Shown here in pieces: positions 8,559-17,426 of a DNA stretch of 33,513 bases; position 1 is the stretch's first letter, and each line of letters starts with the position of its first letter. Source of the DNA: Planctomycetales bacterium (GTDB lineage Bacteria > Planctomycetota > Planctomycetia > Isosphaerales > Isosphaeraceae); NCBI GenBank assembly GCA_027451885.1, contig DAIDHX010000239.1, positions 1 to 33,513 on the forward strand. The letters run 5' to 3'. The notes under the pieces were generated by a model that saw only the letters and a list, made by a program, of their open reading frames with translations, searched no databases and was not told the DNA's origin. The position numbers were made by a program, and so were the translations under genes.

Positions 8559-9212
8559 ATGTCACGGCCGCGATCGTTCCGTCCCGTCGTGGGAGAGTTG
8601 CTCGAGGGAAGGCTATTGCTGGCCGCGGGTGCTGTGCAGGCATACGCACCATCGGCGCCTTATTACGACCAGATTACGACCACCTACGCCGGGGGCAACG
8701 CGGGCAACATCGTGGGCGTGGGCAGGCTGCATGGCTCGACCGAGGTCGAATACCGCATGGCCGTGCCCCTGGCCGCCAATTCCATCTCGACCACCGAATA
8801 CATCACACTCCCAGGGAATGCCGGCCGCGAGACGATCCTCAAGGTCGCCGCCACCCAGGGGAGCGTCACGAGTAATCGCTTTACGATCACGCTGCCGGAC
8901 GGTGTCACGGCGCAGCGCACGAACGTTGAGATCGCGCACGGCAACGTCACCACGATCTCGGGCACGCTTACCACGCCCGGCGTCGGTGTGCAGACCACCA
9001 GGGGCATGATTATCCATGCCGGGCGCAAGACGACAACCAACGAGACGATTCAGACGGCTGGCGGCCAGATATACCATTACCACAAGGTGACGACCCAGAT
9101 CACCCCGTTCAAGTACATTACCGTGAGCACGACCCGAAGCGCGAGCGGCAAAACGACCGAGCATGTCAAGTCGACAACGATCACCACACCGTTCCTGCTG
9201 GCCTCAGTCTGA
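8559..9212 (+). CDS. Secreted protein with LEPRxLL-like planctomycete N-terminus
   Basis: A 217-residue protein. The N-terminus MSRPRSFRPVVGELLEGRLL matches the LEPR-type signal region known from many planctomycete exported proteins, with LEGRLLLA in place of the usual LEPRxLLS. AAGGGAG sits seven bases upstream of the ATG. The mature part is rich in Thr, Ser and Val with alternating beta-type segments (TSNRFTITLPDG, NVTTISGTLTTPG, KYITVSTTRSASG), like a small beta-sandwich surface protein. No cysteine or enzymatic motif is present. It stands alone: divergent from the TolC gene and convergent with the glycosyltransferase 24 bases downstream. Export is a reasonable inference from the signal class; function unknown. 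Confidence 0.72.
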   Translation: MSRPRSFRPVVGELLEGRLLLAAGAVQAYAPSAPYYDQITTTYAGGNAGNIVGVGRLHGSTEVEYRMAVPLAANSISTTEYITLPGNAGRETILKVAATQGSVTSNRFTITLPDGVTAQRTNVEIAHGNVTTISGTLTTPGVGVQTTRGMIIHAGRKTTTNETIQTAGGQIYHYHKVTTQITPFKYITVSTTRSASGKTTEHVKSTTITTPFLLASV

Positions 9213-9236
9213 AAATGGCCTGGCTGAGGGGGTGCA

Positions 9237-10814
9237 TCAATAGGTTGTCTTACCCGCGCGGGGCATTTCGTCGCGGTTTGCGGCGGCGAGCTGGGTTGCG
9301 GCCTCGCGGGTGTAAGGATAGGCGAGTCGTTCGTTGATGCAGCGAAAGAGTCCGATTCTGCGGACGGGCTTACCGTTGCGTAAAACCCAGAAGTCGGCGA
9401 CGGGGTCAACCCTGGCGAAGAAGCGTGCGAAATGCCGCGCCTGGCCGTCCGGTTCGCCCACGGTGACCAGGATGCCGTCTCGGCCGATCCACTGCTCGGG
9501 CCGGCTCCAGTAAGCAAAGCCGCGGGCGTCTTCTGGGTTATAGCAAAGCACGGGTCGGTCATCGCCGAGCGCGCGGCCGATCTGGGCGCTTTGATACCAG
9601 TATCGGGTGAATACGAAGACGTTGGGGTTTTCGAGCAGGCCGAGCGCCCGCATGTGATCGGCCACCTGGTCCCAGCCGTGAAAATCGAGGGTGGGATCGG
9701 TGCGTTCGTCGAGCAGGCCGATGCTCCCTGGTGCGCGCTGAAGCCATCCGGTGCGGTACTCGGTGACGGCGAACGCGGCAATCACGAGCGAGAACGCGGC
9801 GGCGGCGGTCAGGAGCCTGCGCGCCCGGTCGGGCCTGGCCGCGAGCCGTTCCGCCCAGTCGCGCCCCAGGATCGGAAACAGATTCACCAGCCCCACCAGC
9901 CCCCAGTGCGGCAACACAGGGCGAAAGGCCGCAACCAGCAGAAACATGCCCCAGGGGACGATCGCGAGGCAGAGCCAGAGCCGCTCGCAGGCACGCCCCT
10001 GAGCCCAGGTTTTTCGCCCGCGAGCCAGGATCAACACCAGCGGCAACCAGATCCAGGGAAACAGGTACGCAGCCTGCGCCGCGATGGCTCCAGCCAGCAA
10101 ATCCGGGCGCGGCCTGATGCCGCCCACCGCCCGGCCCCCCTGGAACAGGAACGACGCCCAGCCGTTCCGGGCGTTCCAGACCAGGACCGGCGAAAACAAC
10201 GCAATTCCAATCAATACAGCTAGATATGGACCAGGCCGCCTGAGCGTGGCAAGGAGCCGCCGGTCGAGCAAGAGGTAAAGCCCCGCCGCGGCCGGGAGAA
10301 ACACGGCGTGGTACTTGCTGAGCAGCGCGCAGCCCCAGGCGAGCCCCACGCCAAGCCACGGGCCAATTCCAGCGCCGTCTCGATCCTGGAGCGCGACCGT
10401 GAGGCGGTCCACCGTGAGCAGCCAGAAGAAGAGCAAGGGGCCATCCGGCAGCACAAAGGTGGACGCCGCCAGGCCGTAGTAACCCGTGAGATTGAGTGCA
10501 AGCGCTGCCAGAAACCCCGCGCGCGGGCCATAAGCGCGCTCAGTCAGGCGATAGATCAAGGCGGTCGAGCCGGCGAACAGCAGGATAAAACCGAGTCGCG
10601 GCCCCCAGGTGGAATCGGGTGCGCCCGTGATCCGAAGACTCGCCGTCTCAATCCACGCCATGAGCGGCGGATGATCGTAATAGCTGAGCGAGGGATGGGT
10701 TGCGTAGAGATAATGATAGGCCTCGTCGTTTCCCAGCCCGAGGAGAGAGGCGCAGGCGAGATGGACGCAGGCCGAAACGGCGATCAGGACCACGAGTGCG
10801 CGGCGTGGAGTCAT
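9237..10814 (-). CDS. ArnT/PMT-like GT-C membrane glycosyltransferase
   Basis: A 525-residue integral membrane protein from the ATG at 10814; the open frame extends 79 residues upstream, but that part is hydrophilic and unlike the family. It starts with a transmembrane helix (ALVVLIAVSACVHLACASLL) and then GLGNDEAYHYLYATHP with YYDHPPLMAW, the acidic first periplasmic loop that marks ArnT and Pmt-type transferases. These use polyprenyl-phosphate sugars to glycosylate lipids or proteins at the outer face of the inner membrane. About ten further hydrophobic helices follow, then a soluble C-terminal part (residues 400-525) with aromatic-rich strands. It diverges from the quinone operon and has no glycan genes beside it, so the sugar and acceptor are unknown. 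Confidence 0.86.
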   Translation of the reverse strand: MTPRRALVVLIAVSACVHLACASLLGLGNDEAYHYLYATHPSLSYYDHPPLMAWIETASLRITGAPDSTWGPRLGFILLFAGSTALIYRLTERAYGPRAGFLAALALNLTGYYGLAASTFVLPDGPLLFFWLLTVDRLTVALQDRDGAGIGPWLGVGLAWGCALLSKYHAVFLPAAAGLYLLLDRRLLATLRRPGPYLAVLIGIALFSPVLVWNARNGWASFLFQGGRAVGGIRPRPDLLAGAIAAQAAYLFPWIWLPLVLILARGRKTWAQGRACERLWLCLAIVPWGMFLLVAAFRPVLPHWGLVGLVNLFPILGRDWAERLAARPDRARRLLTAAAAFSLVIAAFAVTEYRTGWLQRAPGSIGLLDERTDPTLDFHGWDQVADHMRALGLLENPNVFVFTRYWYQSAQIGRALGDDRPVLCYNPEDARGFAYWSRPEQWIGRDGILVTVGEPDGQARHFARFFARVDPVADFWVLRNGKPVRRIGLFRCINERLAYPYTREAATQLAAANRDEMPRAGKTTY

Positions 10815-10987
10815 GGCGCATCCTTGCGTGTCAGGACAGTCGGATCGCGGGGCGTCCCACGCCTCGTAACCCTCGAGCCGGCGACCCTCGTCTTGTCGAT
10901 CCCTGCCCCGGGCGTCCACAATATTTCCCATGCGGGACCGACCGTCAATCTCGACCGGCGCCGCGACTTCTGAGTTTGCGAGCTCCC

Positions 10988-11797
10988 ATGATCTCACCGT
11001 CCGATGTCGAAACATCGTCCGAACCCACACCAGACCAGGCGGTTGTGGCAAGCGTGCTCCGCGTCGACAAGTCCGGCCAGCGTGTCCGGCGGATGTTTTC
11101 CTCGATCGCGCGCCGTTATGACTTGCTCAACCATCTGCTGAGCCTGAATATCGACCGATCGTGGCGTCGGTTCACCACCCGCAAGGTGTTCCCCGCGCCC
11201 GGCGACCGGGTGCTCGATTGTTGTACCGGCACGGCCGACCTTGCGCTGGAATACGCCCGGCAAAGCGGTGGTAAGTCGCCGGTGGTGGGGGTCGATTTTT
11301 GCCGGGAGATGCTGGCGATCGGCCGCCAGAAGGTGGAGCGCACGCCGCAGGCCGAGCAGGTGATCCTGGTCGAGGGAGACGCGCAGCATCTGCCGGTGCC
11401 CACGAGCACGTTCGGCGTGGTGTGCGTGGCCTTCGGATTGCGGAACGTGCAGGACACGCGCAAGGGCATCGACGAGATGATCCGCGCTGCCCGGCCCGGG
11501 GGCACGGTGGCGATTCTCGAGTTTTCGCGCCCCCGCGGCCGGATTCTGGGCCGGGTCTATCTGGCGTTCTTCCGCAAGATCCTGCCGCGGATCGGCCAGA
11601 CCCTGGCGCCGAACCAGGATTCGGCGTACGAATACCTGCCGCGGAGTGTGCTCGAGTTTCCCGACGGCGACGCGATGCTCGCGCTTCTGGCCGAGCGTGG
11701 GCTTGTGCAGCTTGAGCAATATCCGCTCACGTTTGGGATCGCCACGCTCTATCTGGGCAGAAAGCCGATCCCGCAGGCGACTGGAGCGACGGCATGA
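10988..11797 (+). CDS. menG: Demethylmenaquinone methyltransferase (MenG/UbiE family)
   Basis: A 269-residue class I SAM methyltransferase from the ATG at 10988; the open frame further upstream overlaps the divergent glycosyltransferase and is not coding. Signature segments are MFSSIARRYDLLNHLLSLNI, typical of the UbiE/MenG N-terminus, then the SAM loop VLDCCTGTADLALEYA, FGLRNVQDTRKGIDEM and ARPGGTVAILEFSRP. It carries out the last methylation of the quinone ring, which is menaquinone here given the MqnE gene in the window. Its stop overlaps the next start as ATGA, beginning a four-gene coupled operon. The first 30 residues are a polar extension compared with the usual length. Family firm; menaquinone as product is inferred. 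Confidence 0.93.
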   Translation: MISPSDVETSSEPTPDQAVVASVLRVDKSGQRVRRMFSSIARRYDLLNHLLSLNIDRSWRRFTTRKVFPAPGDRVLDCCTGTADLALEYARQSGGKSPVVGVDFCREMLAIGRQKVERTPQAEQVILVEGDAQHLPVPTSTFGVVCVAFGLRNVQDTRKGIDEMIRAARPGGTVAILEFSRPRGRILGRVYLAFFRKILPRIGQTLAPNQDSAYEYLPRSVLEFPDGDAMLALLAERGLVQLEQYPLTFGIATLYLGRKPIPQATGATA

Positions 11798-12420
11798 GCC
11801 CCTCCCCGGGTGAGCTGGTCATCGGTATCACAGGGGCCAGTGGCGCGGCTTACGCCACGCGCCTGATCGAGATTTTGCTCGGCCAGGGACGCACCGTTCA
11901 CGTGGTCATCAGCCCCTCGGGCGCTCAGGTCATCCAGCAAGAGCTGGGCATCACCATCGACCTCGAGCACCTCGACCCGGCCCTGTTCGGCAAGCCCGGC
12001 CCAGGGCGTTTGATTCACCACAGCCATCGCAACCTTGCCGCCGGGATCGCCAGCGGATCCTTCCGAACGGCCGGCATGGTGATCGTCCCGTGCAGCATGA
12101 GCACCCTGGGACTCATCGCGGGCGGGATTTCCACCAACCTGATCAGCCGCGCGGCCGGTGTGCATCTCAAGGAAAAGCGCCCGCTGATTCTGGTCCCTCG
12201 CGAAACCCCCTTGAGCGTGATCCATCTGGAAAACATGACGCGTGTCGCACAGGCGGGCGCCCTGGTTCTGCCCGCCGCGCCGGGGTGGTACAACAACCCC
12301 AGAACCCTCGCCGACCTGGTGGACTTTGTCGTCGCGCGGATTCTCGACCAGCTCGGTGTCGAGCACTCGCTCTCCGCGCGCTGGGGCGAATCCCACGAAG
12401 GCGGAAAGGCCAGGTCATGA
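11794..12420 (+). CDS. UbiX-like flavin prenyltransferase (MqnL-type role)
   Basis: A 208-residue protein with the full UbiX pattern: LVIGITGASGAAYATRL at the N-terminus (FMN-binding), VVISPSGAQ, a central MVIVPCSMSTLGLIAGGIST, and KEKRPLILVPRETPLSVIHL with NMTRVAQAGALVLPAAPGWY. UbiX proteins join dimethylallyl phosphate to FMN to make the prenylated flavin cofactor of UbiD decarboxylases. In futalosine-pathway organisms the homologue next to UbiA-like and UbiE-like genes is assigned to late menaquinone steps (MqnL). The UbiD-type partner is not in this window. It is coupled by ATGA overlaps to menG upstream and the dehydrogenase downstream. Confidence 0.92.
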   Translation: MSPSPGELVIGITGASGAAYATRLIEILLGQGRTVHVVISPSGAQVIQQELGITIDLEHLDPALFGKPGPGRLIHHSHRNLAAGIASGSFRTAGMVIVPCSMSTLGLIAGGISTNLISRAAGVHLKEKRPLILVPRETPLSVIHLENMTRVAQAGALVLPAAPGWYNNPRTLADLVDFVVARILDQLGVEHSLSARWGESHEGGKARS

Positions 12421-13301
12421 ACGCCCCGCACACCACCGCGAGTCGCGTGATCGTGATCACGGGCGCCTCCGCCGGACTGGGCGCAACCCTCGCCGCAACC
12501 ATCGCCGCGCGCGGGCAGGCGCGGACTCTCGTGCTCACCGCACGCCGGCTGGAGCGGCTCGAGACCCTCAAATCGCGGCTGCTCGAACGCCACCCCAGCC
12601 TGTTGATTCACACCATCGCCGCCGACCTGGCCGAGCGCGAAGCCCCTGCCCGGCTCGCAAGCCGGATCCTCGATCTCGCGGGCGGCGTGGACGTGCTGAT
12701 CAATAACGCCGGCCTGGGACTGCCAAACCAGTTCGCCGATGGTGCTTACCACCAGCTCGCCGACCAGATTCAGGTGAACTTCACTTCCCCGCTCTTACTG
12801 ACACGGCTGCTCCTGCCTTCGCTGCGGGAACGCAAGGGGATGGTGATCAATATCGGCTCGGCGATCACCTGCGTGGCGAATTCCGCCCTGGGCGTGTATG
12901 GCGCAACCAAGGCGGGGATCGCCTACTGGAACGACGCGCTCCGCCGCGAGCTGGCCGGGACCGGGGTGCGGGTTTGCCTGGTCGAGCCGGGCCCGTTCCG
13001 CTCGGAGTTCATGGACGCGCTCACCGCGCTCGTCGAGCCTGGCGGGCAGCTCGATCCGTTCCTCGAAAACGCCTCTCCCTGGATGAGCGCGACGATCGAG
13101 GAAGTCGCTGGACGCACCGCCGACCTGCTCGATCGCCCCCGCAGGCGCGTCTCGGTCACCAGGCGCTTCGTCTGGCTCTTCCGGTTCCTGGGTCTGATCG
13201 CCTGGATTCTTCCCCCGCTCGGCGACCGGATCGTCGTCGCCATGAGCAGGCGCGGCCCGAGCACTGCTGCAGAAACCAAGAAAGATGCGCTCGTCTCATG
13301 A
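12417..13301 (+). CDS. Short-chain dehydrogenase in quinone operon
   Basis: A 294-residue SDR protein. The Rossmann motif TGASAGLG is at 15-22, NNAG at 97-99, and the catalytic Ser148 and YGATK (Tyr161, Lys165) have the standard spacing. EPGPFRSEF follows the active site, and a C-terminal hydrophobic stretch near residues 255-270 (FVWLFRFLGLIAWILPPLG) suggests membrane association. It overlaps both the UbiX-like and UbiA-like genes by ATGA, so it is made together with them, although no SDR step is known in the menaquinone route. It may act on a lipid or a quinone-related substrate. Family certain; substrate unknown. It is the odd member of the operon. Confidence 0.88.
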   Translation: MNAPHTTASRVIVITGASAGLGATLAATIAARGQARTLVLTARRLERLETLKSRLLERHPSLLIHTIAADLAEREAPARLASRILDLAGGVDVLINNAGLGLPNQFADGAYHQLADQIQVNFTSPLLLTRLLLPSLRERKGMVINIGSAITCVANSALGVYGATKAGIAYWNDALRRELAGTGVRVCLVEPGPFRSEFMDALTALVEPGGQLDPFLENASPWMSATIEEVAGRTADLLDRPRRRVSVTRRFVWLFRFLGLIAWILPPLGDRIVVAMSRRGPSTAAETKKDALVS

Positions 13302-14170
13302 TCCTGGCACGCATTCGCAACTATCTTGAGCTGATTCGCTTCAGCCACACGATCTTCGCGCTTCCGTTCGCGTTCATGGGAGGCGCGCTCGCCGCGCATT
13401 CCGGCGGGCAGTGGCACTCGCGGGCGCAGGACTGGCTGGGGATCCTCCTCTGCATGGCGACCGCACGCACCGCGGCCATGGCCTTCAACCGCCTCGTCGA
13501 CCGCGAGTACGACGCGCTCAACCCGCGCACCGCCATGCGGCACCTGCCCGCGGGTAAGCTCAAGGTCGGTGCCGTCGCGGTCTTCACCGCGCTTTCGAGC
13601 ATGGCGTTTCTGCTCTCAACCTTGATCTTCCTGCCAAACCGGCTGCCGCTCCTGCTCGCGATCCCGGTGCTGGGCTGGCTGCTCGCTTACTCTTACACCA
13701 AGCGCTTCACGAGCCTTGCGCACCTGTGGCTGGGGATCTCGCTGGGGCTCGCGCCCATCGCGGCCTGGATCGCGATCGCCGGCAGCCTCGCCTGGCCCCC
13801 GATCCTGCTTGGCCTCGCGGTCGCCGCCTGGGTCGCCGGCTTCGATGTGATTTACGCCTGCCAGGATGTGGATTTCGACAGGGCCGTCGGGCTTTCGAGC
13901 ATTCCGCGCCTGCTGGGAATCAAGGGTGCGCTCCTCGCCGCCGCGGCGCTCCACGCAGTGATGATTGTGCCTCTGGTCACGCTGGGCGTCATCTATCCGC
14001 TCGGAACCCTTTATTTCGTGGGCCTCGCCGCCGCCGCCGCGCTGCTCATCTACGAACACGCCCTCGTTCGCCCCGATGACCTCTCCCGCGTCAACCTCGC
14101 GTTCTTTCACGTCAACGCCTGGATCAGCATGGGACTTCTGGGCGTCACCCTGCTCGACCTCGTCGTCTAG
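13298..14170 (+). CDS. UbiA-family prenyltransferase (MqnP-like)
   Basis: A 290-residue membrane protein of the UbiA superfamily with about eight or nine hydrophobic helices. The first Asp-rich motif is NRLVDREYDALNPRT (64-78; Asp68, Asp72) and the second is YACQDVDFDRAVGLSS, both of which bind Mg-prenyl diphosphate. The sequence LIRFSHTIFALPFAFMG is typical of the 4-hydroxybenzoate or 1,4-dihydroxy-6-naphthoate branch. The start ATG overlaps the dehydrogenase stop as ATGA; longer upstream frames are shadows. With MenG, the UbiX-like protein and MqnE elsewhere in the window, the natural reading is MqnP, prenylating dihydroxy-6-naphthoate on the way to menaquinone. Substrate choice is inferred from context, not from residues. 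Confidence 0.9.
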   Translation: MILARIRNYLELIRFSHTIFALPFAFMGGALAAHSGGQWHSRAQDWLGILLCMATARTAAMAFNRLVDREYDALNPRTAMRHLPAGKLKVGAVAVFTALSSMAFLLSTLIFLPNRLPLLLAIPVLGWLLAYSYTKRFTSLAHLWLGISLGLAPIAAWIAIAGSLAWPPILLGLAVAAWVAGFDVIYACQDVDFDRAVGLSSIPRLLGIKGALLAAAALHAVMIVPLVTLGVIYPLGTLYFVGLAAAAALLIYEHALVRPDDLSRVNLAFFHVNAWISMGLLGVTLLDLVV

Positions 14171-14344
14171 CAGGGTTGCTGTCGTGCGTTTTGGCCAGAT
14201 CGCGTTTGGAAGCGAGAGGAGCGAGGCCGGTAATGGGATTGTCGATCTTTTGGGATTCGTCTAAAGTTCCGGGCCGTTAGGGACGACGGTCCGCGCCGGG
14301 ATGGCTCGGACCAGGTGCAGTCAAGGGGAGCCAGGGAGGGCGCG

Positions 14345-14785
14345 GTGGGGCGTGGACGCTCAATCGCCTGGGGCGGAATTCTCGCGGCCTGGATGGCGGC
14401 GGGGTGCGCGAGCGGTCCGCACCGATTCGGCAAGATCGACAGCCCTGCGCCTCTCACGCGTGCCCGTGCGGTGAGCCTGGGCGACCACAAGCCTGATTCT
14501 CAGGTCGTCCCCGCGCTCGTCGGCCGCCTGAACGACCCCGATCCCGTGGTCCGGCTGGCGGCGAACGAGGAGCTCAAGAAGCGGACGGGCCAGGATTTCG
14601 GTTTCGTCCCCTGGGCGCCTGGAGACGAACGCGAAGGGGCTGTGACGCGATGGCGGCGCTGGCTGCAAGGCACGCCCGCCGCCGTGCCGACATCCCAGGC
14701 CGTGCCATCACCCCAGACGACTCCGCCGGCCAAACGAGCCAGGAAGTTGCGCTTCTTCCGACGTCAATCCTCGGCTACGTCCTGA
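14345..14785 (+). CDS. HEAT-like repeat lipoprotein upstream of MlaE/MlaD
   Basis: A 146-residue protein from the GTG at 14345, chosen because AGGGAGG sits about seven bases upstream and it puts the signal peptide at the N-terminus; a GTG at 14315 is possible but weaker. The signal sequence (SIAWGGILAAWMAAGC) ends in a lipobox Cys. Residues 50-85 (DSQVVPALVGRLNDPDPVVR and LAANEELKKRTG) resemble one HEAT-like repeat pair. The tail is Pro/Thr-rich and then basic (KRARKLRFFRR). It precedes the MlaE-like permease by 22 bases and so probably shares its transcript. A role in envelope lipid transport is plausible by position only. Confidence 0.68.
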   Translation: MGRGRSIAWGGILAAWMAAGCASGPHRFGKIDSPAPLTRARAVSLGDHKPDSQVVPALVGRLNDPDPVVRLAANEELKKRTGQDFGFVPWAPGDEREGAVTRWRRWLQGTPAAVPTSQAVPSPQTTPPAKRARKLRFFRRQSSATS

Positions 14786-14807
14786 ACCCGCGATCACGGA
14801 TGCTCGC

Positions 14808-15701
14808 ATGACAACTCTCGACGCCAGCCGCTCCGGAACCGACCTCTTGCTCGCCCCATTCGCGATCGTGGGCCGAGCGACCCTCGGATCGCTGGGGTAT
14901 CTCGGCTCAGTTGCCCTGTTGCTGGGCGAGGCATTCTTGCGAATGCTCTGGCCGTTCAGGCGGGCGGGTAGTCTCGAAGGGGCGTTGCCGCGGCTGGTCA
15001 TTCATGAGCTGGGATGGATGATCGGGCTGGGTGTGCCGATCGTCGCCCTGATCCACGTCGCGATGGGGTCGTTTCTGGCCTTACAGGCTTATTACGGCAG
15101 CACGTTCGTCGACGGCACGGGGGCGGTGGTTGGCGTGGGGCTGGTGCGGAATCTCGGCGGAATCATGACCGGGCTTTCGTTTTCAGGCATCCTGGCCACG
15201 CGCATGATCCCGGAGCTGCGGATGAGATCGGATCAGCTCAAGCGGCAAGGCTTGCAGGACGCGATGGGGGAGCTGGCCGCGCCCAGGATCGTCGCCGGCG
15301 GTATTGCCTGTGTGTTGCTTTCGCTCTGGGGCGTGGCCGTGGGCACGCTCGTCGGCTGGCAATCGTCGCAGGCGATGATGGGCATCAGCACCGAGTCGTT
15401 CTTCCTGATGATGAATCGCATGCTCTGGTTCCGGGATGTGGTGGGGCTGGTGGTGAAGGGTGTTGCGTTCGGCATCATCACCAGCGCGATTGCCTGCCAC
15501 GAGGGTCTTTCCTGGACCGAGCCTGCTGGGAATCGAGCGAGCGCAGTGGGCTTTCCCGCGCCTGCGCTCACCACGCCGATCCTTCGAGCGGCCTGTCTTT
15601 CCATGGCCGCAGTGCTGGTCATGAATTCAAGTTGGTTCATCTTGATGTATCACGCGGTGCCGTTTTACGGCCCGACGCTTCTGCCGCCACCGGGGCCGTA
15701 A
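14808..15701 (+). CDS. MlaE-family lipid ABC transporter permease
   Basis: A 297-residue permease with the MlaE pattern. An N-terminal amphipathic helix is followed by helices around IHVAMGSFLALQAYYGS, then GVGLVRNLGGIMTGLSFSG and ILATRMIPELRMRSDQLKRQGL, where MlaE proteins contact the ATPase. FRDVVGLVVKGVAFGIITSAIACHEG and a C-terminal pair of helices complete the domain. MlaE proteins move phospholipids between the inner and outer membranes with an MCE (MlaD) protein and an ATPase (MlaF). The MCE gene follows 33 bases downstream, but no ATPase gene is present next to the pair, so the ATPase must be encoded elsewhere. Family certain; transport direction unknown. Confidence 0.92.
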   Translation: MTTLDASRSGTDLLLAPFAIVGRATLGSLGYLGSVALLLGEAFLRMLWPFRRAGSLEGALPRLVIHELGWMIGLGVPIVALIHVAMGSFLALQAYYGSTFVDGTGAVVGVGLVRNLGGIMTGLSFSGILATRMIPELRMRSDQLKRQGLQDAMGELAAPRIVAGGIACVLLSLWGVAVGTLVGWQSSQAMMGISTESFFLMMNRMLWFRDVVGLVVKGVAFGIITSAIACHEGLSWTEPAGNRASAVGFPAPALTTPILRAACLSMAAVLVMNSSWFILMYHAVPFYGPTLLPPPGP

Positions 15702-15734
15702 TCACGGCGCTGGGGCGAGTCTCGAGGAATCGCC

Positions 15735-17018
15735 ATGAATGCACGATCGAGGTTGCGAGAAGTGAGCGTGGGCATGGTGGTGCTCGCGGCGATCGCGGGC
15801 ATGCTGGCGCTTGTCGGCATGGCGAGCGACGGCCCGGGCTTCCTCGCCCCCCGCGCCACGGTGACCGTGGTCTTCAAGGATGGGCAGGGTATCCGCCCCG
15901 GATGCCCCGTACGCGTCGCCGGCCTTGATTCCGGCAACGTCGTGGATGTGGATCTCGTCGAAGTCGAGGGTACCCTCCGCGCACGCGTGCGGCTCTCACT
16001 TCCCGCCAGCCTCGCCCGGAAGCTGCGCCAGGATGCCAAGGTAACCATCCAGCCCGCTCTCACCGGCATGAGCCACGTCAACATCGCCTCCACCGGGCGC
16101 TCCGCCGAGCCCCTGGCCCAGGGCCAGTCCATCGCGGGAGTCGAAAGCTCCTTCTTCGACCCCATCATCGAACAGCTTGGCCTGGGCGCGGTCGAACGAA
16201 ACCACCTGAGCCACATGATCGCTCAGATTCGTGAGGTCATCGACTCCGCCAGCCCACGGCTCCGCCAGTCACTCGCCGCAATCGAGCAGACCACCGCCAA
16301 CCTGCAAGAAATCAGCGTCTCCGTCCGCCCCGCCGTCGAGTCGACCGTGAAACACGCCGAGCAACTGGCACGCTCCATCGCCGCCAACACGCCCCGGATC
16401 GAACAGACCGTCGCCCACGTCGAAAAAATCACCAGCCACGCCGAGGGCATCCTCAACGAAAATCGCGAGTCCGTCCGCCTCACCCTGGCCTCAACACGAG
16501 ACCTGACCTCCACACTCTCCGAGATCGCCGCCAAGGATCGCATCAAGATCGAACGGATGCTCGACGGCCTCGAGGAGACGCGACACCGGGCTGACCGTTT
16601 CCTCTATCAGGCAGACCAGATCGCAGACCAGCTTTCCATGATCGTCGCCCGCAGCGGCGCAGAGGTCGAACGCTCCGTCAGCAACGTCCGCGACGCCACC
16701 GACTGGGCCAACAAACTCGTCCAGAAAATCTACACCAACCCCTTCGTCCTGAGCCCGCTGTACAAGCCGCGGCACGAGGATATCCGCGTGCAAGTGGCCT
16801 ATGACACAGCACTTACGTTTACAAAAGGTGCCCAGGAACTGCGCGATACACTCAAGACCCTGGAAGCCTTGCGAAGCCGGCCGGCAAGCCCGGAACAGCA
16901 GCGCGAGATCGCTCAGCTTCAGCAAAATGTGCAGATGCTCACGGGGCAGCTCAACCAGATCTCAGCCCGGCTGGCGGACTCGCTCAAAAACCAGGGGAAC
17001 GGGCGAATGCTGCGCTAG
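15735..17018 (+). CDS. MlaD/MCE-family lipid transport protein
   Basis: A 427-residue protein with an N-terminal membrane helix (SVGMVVLAAIAGMLALVGMA, 11-30) and an MCE domain from about 40 to 145 (ATVTVVFKDGQGIRPGCPVR, VAGLDSGNVVDVDL, LTGMSHVNIAST). Residues 160-400 are long amphipathic helices with regularly placed Ala, Ile and Glu, probably coiled coil (RQSLAAIEQTTANLQEISVS, HVEKITSHAEGILNENRESV), and the end is a Gln-rich helix. MCE proteins make hexameric rings that pass lipids through the periplasm; the extended helical tail may bridge the envelope. The paired permease lies just upstream. About 400 bases without a gene follow. Confidence 0.92.
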   Translation: MNARSRLREVSVGMVVLAAIAGMLALVGMASDGPGFLAPRATVTVVFKDGQGIRPGCPVRVAGLDSGNVVDVDLVEVEGTLRARVRLSLPASLARKLRQDAKVTIQPALTGMSHVNIASTGRSAEPLAQGQSIAGVESSFFDPIIEQLGLGAVERNHLSHMIAQIREVIDSASPRLRQSLAAIEQTTANLQEISVSVRPAVESTVKHAEQLARSIAANTPRIEQTVAHVEKITSHAEGILNENRESVRLTLASTRDLTSTLSEIAAKDRIKIERMLDGLEETRHRADRFLYQADQIADQLSMIVARSGAEVERSVSNVRDATDWANKLVQKIYTNPFVLSPLYKPRHEDIRVQVAYDTALTFTKGAQELRDTLKTLEALRSRPASPEQQREIAQLQQNVQMLTGQLNQISARLADSLKNQGNGRMLR

Positions 17019-17426
17019 GGCCTTGAATTCACCACCGCGAAGATGACCCCAAGCCATGCAGTTAGCCCATATTCTAGAATACCCCCAGGCACCGCAAGCA
17101 GGCTCGTCCCCGTGCCTTTGTGGATTGGGTCGCATTTCGTGTAAATTGAAGAAAATGAGCAAGTTGCAGAGAGAATGGAAGTGGGTGCTGGGGACGAATC
17201 GCGGAGAGGAACTCGCGTCTTTGATTCAATTCGCGTGGGAGGGTGGCCGATACATGGTGTGTAGATGCTCGATTCGGGCGTCTTGGCGTGGACGGTGATC
17301 GGGTTGGCAGGCTGGTCATGTACACCGGCGCTGACTCGAGGCCATCCGAAGGGTTAACACGATTCACATCCAGGGTTCAAGCCGGGGGCGGAGCCGTCGG
17401 CCAGGCACCTGATTGGGAGGGGCGCA
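17019..17426. other. Non-coding stretch between MCE and FlgM-like genes
   Basis: About 400 bases without a believable gene. An 80-residue open frame (17056-17298) lacks a ribosome site and coding character. The stretch includes a short palindrome ATTCTAGAAT at 17071-17080 and a comparatively A-rich part around 17140-17180. The promoter for the FlgM-like gene must be here, but no clear consensus was found. The ribosome site GGGAGGGG lies at the right end. Confidence 0.5.

Noticed and set aside
10815-11051. Longer start for the glycosyltransferase (11051)
   Set aside because: The first 79 residues are polar and overlap the divergent menG gene; the start at 10814 places the first membrane helix at the N-terminus.
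17056-17298. Small gene of 80 residues
   Set aside because: No ribosome site, odd composition and no protein-like pattern.
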